Part shown: piece by piece, positions 26,236-31,229 of the stretch
Layout: the number at the start of each line of letters is the position of its first letter
Position numbering within the stretch: position 1 is the stretch's first letter
Source of the DNA: Heterotrichella gracilis
Taxonomy: Eukaryota > Sar > Xanthophyceae > Tribonematales > Xanthonemataceae
NCBI GenBank assembly: GCA_032358255.1
Contig: JAULBX010028216.1
Coordinates: 1 to 31,229, forward strand
DNA: 31,229 nucleotides
Direction of reading: 5' to 3'
Notes under the pieces: generated by a model
What the model was told of the DNA's origin: nothing
Seen by the model: the letters and a program-made list of their open reading frames with translations, nothing else
Databases searched by the model: none
Translations under genes and position numbers: made by a program

Positions 26236-26625
26236 TTATTTTTTTTCTTTCGGAATTATCAAAACATGTCTGATATCTACCAACTCTCCGTGGCGTTTAA
26301 GTAATTGAACAAAATGATAACCATACATAGTTTCAAAAACCTGCGAAACCTGACCTTGTTTAAGACTAAATGCTACAGTTTCAAATTCAGGTACCATAAC
26401 ACCCTTACCAATATTTTCGTATAACCCACCTTTCATTGACGAACCCGGATCTTCACTATATTGCCTGGCAATGTCTTCCATTTTTTCGCCTTTAACAACA
26501 CGGTCGCGAAGTTTTTGTGTTTGTTCTTTGGCTGCTAACTTAGCTTCAGGACTAAAAGTTGCAGTTTGTGAATTTGAGATCACAAAAAGAAATACGAAAA
26601 AGAAAGTGGACAAGAGTTTTTTCAT
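26236..26625 (-). CDS. Small exported single-domain parvulin, permuted SurA paralogue
   Basis: This 129-residue protein has a signal peptide (MKKLLSTFFFVFLFVISNSQ) and then one parvulin-like domain closely matching residues ~179-289 of the SurA-like protein at 23802-25160: QYSEDPGSSMKGGLYENIGKGVM, SLKQGQVSQVFETMYGYHFVQLLKRHGEL, DIRHVLIIPK. It lacks the first parvulin strand at its N-terminus but ends with the strand that opens the second SurA domain, so it appears circularly permuted. The TTG at 26631 cannot be the start because it lies inside the TAAGTTTG -7 element; ATG 26625 is used. It is last in a run after acylphosphatase and a barrel gene. Confidence 0.82.
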   Translation of the reverse strand: MKKLLSTFFFVFLFVISNSQTATFSPEAKLAAKEQTQKLRDRVVKGEKMEDIARQYSEDPGSSMKGGLYENIGKGVMVPEFETVAFSLKQGQVSQVFETMYGYHFVQLLKRHGELVDIRHVLIIPKEKK

Positions 26626-26628
26626 ATC

Positions 26629-26636
26629 CAAACTTA
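26629..26636 (-). promoter_or_regulatory. -7 promoter element of the small parvulin gene
   Basis: TAAGTTTG matches TAnnTTTG and stands three bases before the ATG at 26625, predicting a leaderless or near-leaderless mRNA. Confidence 0.5.
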
Positions 26637-26666
26637 CAATTTTAAAATTTTGGTTTTAAAAAGGAT

Positions 26667-26685
26667 TTCTTAAAAAATTACAAAA
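26667..26685 (-). repeat. Shared upstream segment of the two parvulin genes, copy 2
   Basis: This is identical to 25203-25221 on the minus strand, 41 bases upstream of the small parvulin ATG and 30 bases from its -7 element. It overlaps the stop codon of the upstream barrel gene. Confidence 0.55.
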
Positions 26686-27364
26686 TATCGCGATCAAATC
26701 TTTTTCTAAAACCGCCAAAGTTAAGCGTAATGCCACCCTGATAAAACGATCTTCCAATACCCGCTTCGCCATAGATACCTACTGTTGACGCGACCAAAAT
26801 TCTGATCCCGAAAGTTGCTTCAAAACCAAAGGGTTTTCTTGCTTCAAACACTGTTACTGTTCCTGCTGGCACATTAATGTCGATCTTTTTAAGGCCTGCA
26901 CCAACACCTATATATGGATCAATGATCTTCGACGTCAAAAAATGATAATTACATCTTAAATTAACTGTGATTACTTTAAGTGTTATGCGATCGCTGTTCA
27001 ATATTTTATTTCCGTTTATAGAAGTATAGTAAGTCTCAGTATACTCATTCACACTTCTATTAACAGCCACAGCAACACCAATGTGACTTGCCAAACCTAT
27101 CTCTGCTTTTACATGAATAACAGGGTAATCTGTATTACCGGAAAAAGTTGATGTGTTGGCAGCATTTATTTTCTCTCGGTCAAGATAAAACGCATCTAAT
27201 ACAGGCGCTCCAATACCAACTGACAACATTTTATTATCGCCATTCCAACTATAGTGTTTGCGTTTTTTATTTTTAGATAATGTGTCTTTTTGCGCAACAG
27301 AAGAAAAACAAGTCAGAACAAACAGAACAAGAACAACGTTTTTTATAAAATATAACTTTATCAC
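26678..27364 (-). CDS. Small outer-membrane beta-barrel protein
   Basis: This 228-residue protein has a signal peptide (about 1-24, ending SSVAQ) and amphipathic strands of an OmpA/OprF-like or opacity-type barrel: MLSVGIGAPVLDAFYL, IHVKAEIGLASHIGVAVAVNR, LKVITVNLRCNYHFL, DPYIGVGAGLKKI, FGFEATFGIRILVASTVGIYGEAGIG. The function is unknown. It lies 34 bases after acylphosphatase on the same strand, with the small parvulin 52 bases downstream, which could help fold it. Confidence 0.72.
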   Translation of the reverse strand: MIKLYFIKNVVLVLFVLTCFSSVAQKDTLSKNKKRKHYSWNGDNKMLSVGIGAPVLDAFYLDREKINAANTSTFSGNTDYPVIHVKAEIGLASHIGVAVAVNRSVNEYTETYYTSINGNKILNSDRITLKVITVNLRCNYHFLTSKIIDPYIGVGAGLKKIDINVPAGTVTVFEARKPFGFEATFGIRILVASTVGIYGEAGIGRSFYQGGITLNFGGFRKRFDRDIL

Positions 27365-27398
27365 CGGATTTTATTTTGAAGAAATGGAAAACGCTCTG

Positions 27399-27686
27399 TT
27401 ATTTTTTGATCTCAAAGGTTTGAAAACCCAATACCTCTGTTTCTTCAGCAGCTACTTCTGTAACCTTTGCTAAACGCGAACCTAAGTAGCACCAGTCAAT
27501 AAATTTATTAATGTCGTCTTCTTTGCCTTCTACATGCGCAAATACGGAACCATCATGTTGATTTTTAACGTAACCTGTTAAGTTTAATTTATGTCCAACC
27601 GCTTGTGCATTAAATCGGTAAGCAACGCCTTGCACTTTGCCTTTAACAGTGATCTTGTAACTACGAAATATAATTTTTTCTGACAT
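27399..27686 (-). CDS. acyP: Acylphosphatase
   Basis: This 95-residue cytoplasmic enzyme hydrolyses acyl phosphates such as acetyl phosphate and carbamoyl phosphate. The catalytic arginine R24 lies in GKVQGVAYRF and the catalytic asparagine N42 in GYVKNQHDGSV; these are the two signature motifs. Length is normal for the family. It leads a possible three-gene minus-strand unit with a barrel and the small parvulin, a grouping with no obvious functional logic. Confidence 0.95.
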   Translation of the reverse strand: MSEKIIFRSYKITVKGKVQGVAYRFNAQAVGHKLNLTGYVKNQHDGSVFAHVEGKEDDINKFIDWCYLGSRLAKVTEVAAEETEVLGFQTFEIKK

Positions 27687-27711
27687 TATTTTCTACTTAG
27701 GTCTATAAAAA

Positions 27712-27745
27712 GAAAGAGGAAAACTATAAATAATTTTCCTCTTTC
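27712..27745 (-). terminator. Intrinsic terminator of the PorP/OmpA operon
   Basis: A perfect 12-bp stem (27712-27723 with 27734-27745) and 10-base loop lie 23 bases past the OmpA-family stop codon, followed on the minus strand by a T-rich run. Confidence 0.85.
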
Positions 27746-27768
27746 ATTCTTCAATAAAGGAATTAAGT

Positions 27769-29901
27769 TTATTTTGTTTTATTAATGATATTGATATTAG
27801 ATTCGCCGATAACCCTGAAAGCAGTACGACGATTCTTTTGATGTGCAGTTTCGAACTCTTCGCTTTTAGGTACCATTTTATTGATCTCCGACTCAGGAAT
27901 AATTGGTTTTGTTTCGCCATAACCTGTTGCCTGGATACGTTTTTTAGCAATGCCTTTAGCAATAATATAATCCACACAACTTTGCGCGCGACCCTGAGAT
28001 AACTTCATGTTATATTCATCGTTACCCCTGGCATCGGTATGTGAACTTAATTCAATCGTTAAGTTATCGTTCAATTTCAAGATGTCCACAATTTTATCAA
28101 GAATCTCCATTGATTTTGGACGCAAAGTATATTTATTAAAGTCGTACTCCACCCCTTCAATTTCAATATCACCTTCAGGAATTTTTCCTAAAAAGAAATC
28201 CTGTTCAAAATCTTTCGAATCGGTTAAACCTTTTGTAGCAACGCTTGCGGCTTGGCCAAAATATTTATTTTTTTGTGCCTTTAAGAAGTACTCTAAATTT
28301 GGTTTTAATGGAGTGCTATAAAAACCTTTTTCATCAGTTACTATGAAGAAAGGCTCTTCACCATCATGTACATCTTTAATAGTTACTAAAGCGCTTGGAA
28401 TTGGATCATTTGTTTCTGCATCAAAAACATATCCACTTAAGTTAAAAAAGATAGGCGCATTAACGAACGAGTATATGTCGTAACAGTGTCCGCTTGGGCA
28501 ATCTTCTCTATCACTAGAGAAAAATCCTTTTTCACCCAAACGATCCATTACGTAATAAGCATCATCTTTACTAGAGTTAATTGGCGCATTTAAATTAACC
28601 GGAAACGTATAAACACTGTCATCTGCATTCAAGCTTGCTTTAAAAATATCCAAACCACCTAAGCCAGGATTACCATTAGAACTATAAAATAAAGTACTTG
28701 CAAGATCGTGAAAGAAAGGTGTTACTTCATCACCCGGTGTATTAATTGGTTCTTTTAAATTTTGTGCTTCACCAATAAATCCGTTACCGTCAATTGGGGC
28801 CATCCATATATCAAAGCCACCTTTGCCACCGGGACGGTTAGATGAGAAAAACAATTTTGTTCCGTCGTTACTTACAAAAGGTTGTTGCGAGCGGTAACCC
28901 GGTAAGTTTACATTGGTACCTAATTTCATTGCATCGTAAAATTTACCTTCAATACTACGGGCCATGTAAATAAATGCTTCGTTCTTATTGTTATCGCTCC
29001 AGCGGGTAAATAACATTACACCGTCTTTTGTAAAATAACTTGCGCCTTCATGTAAAGATGTATTTACCGGACGGCCAAAGTTAACAGGTCGTTGCCAGAT
29101 AGTATCATCAATTGTAGAAGTATAAACGTCGCAGTAATAACGCGAGTCTTGCTTTTCAGGATCTGTTACAACACCACCTTTACGTGCACTTGTAAATAAG
29201 ACACGTGTATCGTTCTCAAAATACATAGCGCCAAAACTGCTGGTTCCCCTGTTAAAAACAAGCGAATCCATCATACGTACCTTAATAGGTTTGCGCGGCG
29301 ATAAAGTATCCAGAGCAAAGTAACAAGATTTTTGTTTTTTAGCAGCCTGTTTCATTAAAGAATCGGTTGCTGGTTTTGGCATGGTACCCGTTGAATCCGG
29401 TTTTGGATGTTGGTACTCATCAAAAACTTTTAACGCCTCTGAATAACGTTTTAAACTCATTAAAGAGGTCGCATAATAATAAGGCGCATCAGGATAAACT
29501 TTCCGTTCTACACATTTTTTATATTGATCAACTGCATGTTTGTAATCAAAATTTAAACGGTAGCTGGTTGCCAAACGGTACATGATAAAATCATATTTAC
29601 TTGAGTTCACCAAATTCTCTTTTACAAGATTGGTACTGTCTTTTCTTTTTGTAACACGTAACTCAGGTACTTTAAATAAAGCTTTGGTGTTTAAGTTAAC
29701 TAACTGCGTTTCGTACGGTAATACATAACTTCTTAGCACTGTAGTATCATCTAATACTTTAGCATAGTTTGCAGCCGCCGTTGCATAGTCTTTTTTTGCA
29801 AAAGCGTCGTCAGCAATCTCCGTCCACAATTTTTTTGATTGTGAAAAGGTTATGGAACTTATTAGAACTAATATTAGTTGGAGAGATTTTCTTTTTAGCA
29901 T
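27769..29901 (-). CDS. OmpA-family protein, PorE-like (TPR, PD40, CarboxypepD_reg, OmpA)
   Basis: This 710-residue periplasmic/outer-membrane protein has a signal peptide (1-20), TPR-like helices (about 25-175; WTEIADDAFAKKDYATAAANYAKVL, KRYSEALKVFDEYQHP), and a PD40 beta-propeller region (about 210-460; FTSARKGG, FFSSNRPGGKGGFDIWM, FYSSNGNPGLGGLDIF). A carboxypeptidase-regulatory-like domain follows (about 475-555; DAETNDPIPSALVTIKD) and an OmpA peptidoglycan-binding domain closes the protein (about 585-700; SSHTDARGNDEYNMKLSQGRAQS, GYGETKP). The domain order is that of PorE, which ties the T9SS to peptidoglycan. It is the last gene of the adhesin-PorP-OmpA operon, 6 bases after PorP. Confidence 0.9.
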   Translation of the reverse strand: MLKRKSLQLILVLISSITFSQSKKLWTEIADDAFAKKDYATAAANYAKVLDDTTVLRSYVLPYETQLVNLNTKALFKVPELRVTKRKDSTNLVKENLVNSSKYDFIMYRLATSYRLNFDYKHAVDQYKKCVERKVYPDAPYYYATSLMSLKRYSEALKVFDEYQHPKPDSTGTMPKPATDSLMKQAAKKQKSCYFALDTLSPRKPIKVRMMDSLVFNRGTSSFGAMYFENDTRVLFTSARKGGVVTDPEKQDSRYYCDVYTSTIDDTIWQRPVNFGRPVNTSLHEGASYFTKDGVMLFTRWSDNNKNEAFIYMARSIEGKFYDAMKLGTNVNLPGYRSQQPFVSNDGTKLFFSSNRPGGKGGFDIWMAPIDGNGFIGEAQNLKEPINTPGDEVTPFFHDLASTLFYSSNGNPGLGGLDIFKASLNADDSVYTFPVNLNAPINSSKDDAYYVMDRLGEKGFFSSDREDCPSGHCYDIYSFVNAPIFFNLSGYVFDAETNDPIPSALVTIKDVHDGEEPFFIVTDEKGFYSTPLKPNLEYFLKAQKNKYFGQAASVATKGLTDSKDFEQDFFLGKIPEGDIEIEGVEYDFNKYTLRPKSMEILDKIVDILKLNDNLTIELSSHTDARGNDEYNMKLSQGRAQSCVDYIIAKGIAKKRIQATGYGETKPIIPESEINKMVPKSEEFETAHQKNRRTAFRVIGESNINIINKTK

Positions 29902-29907
29902 AAAATA

Positions 29908-30906
29908 CTATAGTCTTGGACAGTTTTTAACATCTTGATTTTTTCCTTTCTTACCTAACCAGGTTAATGAAAGTTCGTAGGCTCCTCTTGTTTTAGAAGT
30001 ACTTCTTAAAGAAGAGGTATTAAAATCATAAGCAATTTTAAAAATATAGTTATCTTTTTTAAATCCTACATAAGCAATACTTGCATCTTTAGCTCTGTAA
30101 ATATATCCTGCCAAAGCATAAAATTTTTCACCTTTAAAGAAATAACCACCATCCAAAGCATACGTTTGCTGTACAACATTTACCTGATTGTAAACTAATA
30201 TTTTTGGAATGAAATATAATAACTCACTAACGTTTACCCTAACGCCTAAGTGAGTATACATTCTGATAGGCAAACGATTACTGCTTCCAAAAAAAGTTTC
30301 TTTTGGACGAGTTAAGTTAAAGGCACTAAAACCTGCAAATGGATTGATACGGGATTGTTGTTTACCGTAAAAATATAATGCACCAAAGTTAACTGCTTCC
30401 TGGAACTGAACACCGCGGTTAAAATTCTCATTATTATTTATTGATTTATCAAAAGAACCACCATCTAACCCACTCCACTGATTATCGAAAGTATAGATCT
30501 GATATTCAATACGTTTTTGTGTGAAACCCAATTGCATACCCAAAGATAGATTGTGGTATTTATTTTTATCAATTGGTACAGCATATGCTACCGATCCTAA
30601 AGCCTGAAAAACATTGTAGTTACCAAAACCAGCACGCATATTACTTACTTGTCCGCCAAAGCCCCATTTGCCTTTTGGCATATCAAAGCTTACCAAAGCA
30701 GTTGTAAAAGGTTTGTATGCAATGGCGTTCCATTGGTTTCTATAATGCGCGTGTAATCTCATTTTTCCGTCAACCAAACCTGTCATGGCAGGGTTTAAGA
30801 ACAATGGCGCCGCATCGTATAAACTTAAATGAAAATCTTGTGCTTTAGTGGCCGTAACCAAAAACAAGCAACAGATAATTGAGTATTTCTTTATAGTTCT
30901 CATCAT
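29908..30906 (-). CDS. PorP/SprF-family type IX secretion membrane protein
   Basis: This 332-residue outer-membrane protein has a signal peptide (ending TKAQ) and the family opening DFHLSLYDAAPLFLNPAMTGLVDGKMRLHAHYRNQWNAI, followed by GFGGQVSNMRAGFGNYN and LSLGMQLGFTQKRIEY strands. PorP/SprF proteins help a partner adhesin with a type B tail to be secreted or held at the surface. Here the partner is evidently the upstream gene, whose stop is 2 bases away. Two adjacent ATG codons (30906 and 30903) could start it. Confidence 0.92.
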   Translation of the reverse strand: MMRTIKKYSIICCLFLVTATKAQDFHLSLYDAAPLFLNPAMTGLVDGKMRLHAHYRNQWNAIAYKPFTTALVSFDMPKGKWGFGGQVSNMRAGFGNYNVFQALGSVAYAVPIDKNKYHNLSLGMQLGFTQKRIEYQIYTFDNQWSGLDGGSFDKSINNNENFNRGVQFQEAVNFGALYFYGKQQSRINPFAGFSAFNLTRPKETFFGSSNRLPIRMYTHLGVRVNVSELLYFIPKILVYNQVNVVQQTYALDGGYFFKGEKFYALAGYIYRAKDASIAYVGFKKDNYIFKIAYDFNTSSLRSTSKTRGAYELSLTWLGKKGKNQDVKNCPRL

Positions 30907-30908
30907 TT

Positions 30909-31229
30909 TTATCTAATAATAGTTACATCGCCATTTTTCTTTACCTGGCGATTGTTATACATATCCACAACTAATGTCCAAACATAAACACCAACGGGTT
31001 GGTCTTTGCCGTTCTTGGTTCCATCCCATCCTATGTTCTGATCATTGGTCTCAAATAATAATTCTCCCCAGTTATTATACACTCTAAATAAGATCTTCTC
31101 AAATGGTCCGCCTTTTACAAAAAGCAGGTCATTGTTATTATCCTTGTTTGGCGTAAAGGCTGTTGGCACTTGTGGTAAGATCTGTACCTGTATCTCTTTA
31201 CTGGTTGTATCTGAACAACCATTGCCATC
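30909..31229 (-). CDS. T9SS type B (CHU_C) surface protein, C-terminal part only
   Basis: Only the last 106 residues are in the window; the frame runs open off the right edge. It begins in a repeat end (DGNGCSDTTSKEIQVQIL) and continues as a CHU_C gliding-motility-associated/T9SS type B sorting domain (VPTAFTPNKDNNNDLLFV, FRVYNNWGELLFET, GWDGTKNGKDQPVGVYVW). The rest is probably a SprB-like or PKD-rich adhesin. It is first in the operon with PorP/SprF and the PorE-like protein. Confidence 0.88.
   Translation of the reverse strand, partial: DGNGCSDTTSKEIQVQILPQVPTAFTPNKDNNNDLLFVKGGPFEKILFRVYNNWGELLFETNDQNIGWDGTKNGKDQPVGVYVWTLVVDMYNNRQVKKNGDVTIIR

Noticed and set aside
26626-26631. TTG start for the small parvulin
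   Set aside because: It falls in the -7 promoter element; the ATG at 26625 begins a normal signal peptide.

Overview
The window looks like a chromosomal segment of a low-GC, gliding or adhesive member of the Bacteroidota. The evidence is the number of type IX secretion (T9SS) parts and cargo proteins: GldD, PorQ, a PorP/SprF protein, a PorE-like OmpA protein, and five proteins ending in T9SS type A or type B sorting domains. Promoter-like motifs also fit the Bacteroidota consensus (TAnnTTTG at -7, TTTG about 19 bases upstream), and most exported proteins start with short Bacteroidota-type signal peptides or SCKKK-type lipoprotein leaders. No prophage, insertion sequence, integrase or CRISPR array is visible. 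I cannot assign a genus.

Layout. 1-355: non-coding, holding a minus-strand promoter for a gene beyond the left edge and a strongly folded, REP-like element. 356-1485: ssb then gldD. 1475-1918: a degenerate Rieske-like lipoprotein, tail to tail with gldD. 2011-3654: a CtpA-type S41 protease. 3662-11668: three large T9SS type A cargo proteins on the minus strand (a CxxCH surface protein, a seven-repeat FG-GAP propeller and a 1747-residue SprB-repeat adhesin). 11849-12721: an AraC-type regulator just upstream of the adhesin. 12795-13947: DUF4256 and YdeI-like housekeeping genes. 14001-14087: tRNA-Ser(GGA) with terminator. 14263-15806: a small exported protein and a membrane fatty-acid desaturase. 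15890-17896: an abundant-looking lipoprotein and beta-barrel pair. 18039-25160: a five-gene minus-strand run of a SurA-like chaperone, LytS-type kinase, LytTR response regulator, PorQ and a T9SS type B adhesin. 25265-26233: a DUF6624 protein. 26236-27686: acylphosphatase, a small barrel and a one-domain parvulin. 27769-31229: the classical trio of type B adhesin (C-terminus only), PorP/SprF and a PorE-like OmpA protein.

How it fits together. Most of the window builds or decorates the outer surface: chaperones (SurA-like), secretion and attachment parts (GldD, PorQ, PorP, PorE-like) and repeat-rich cargo. Two regulators sit beside cargo genes. The most interesting signals are: (1) an imperfect 34-bp repeat with a palindromic core, found only upstream of two T9SS cargo genes, one copy overlapping the stop codon of the neighbouring AraC gene; (2) a small exported parvulin that appears to be a circularly permuted excerpt of the nearby SurA-like protein, together with a copy of its promoter region; (3) an alternating two-type higher-order SprB array; (4) an adhesin whose signal peptide lies upstream of any standard start codon; and (5) the absence of gldE between ssb and gldD.
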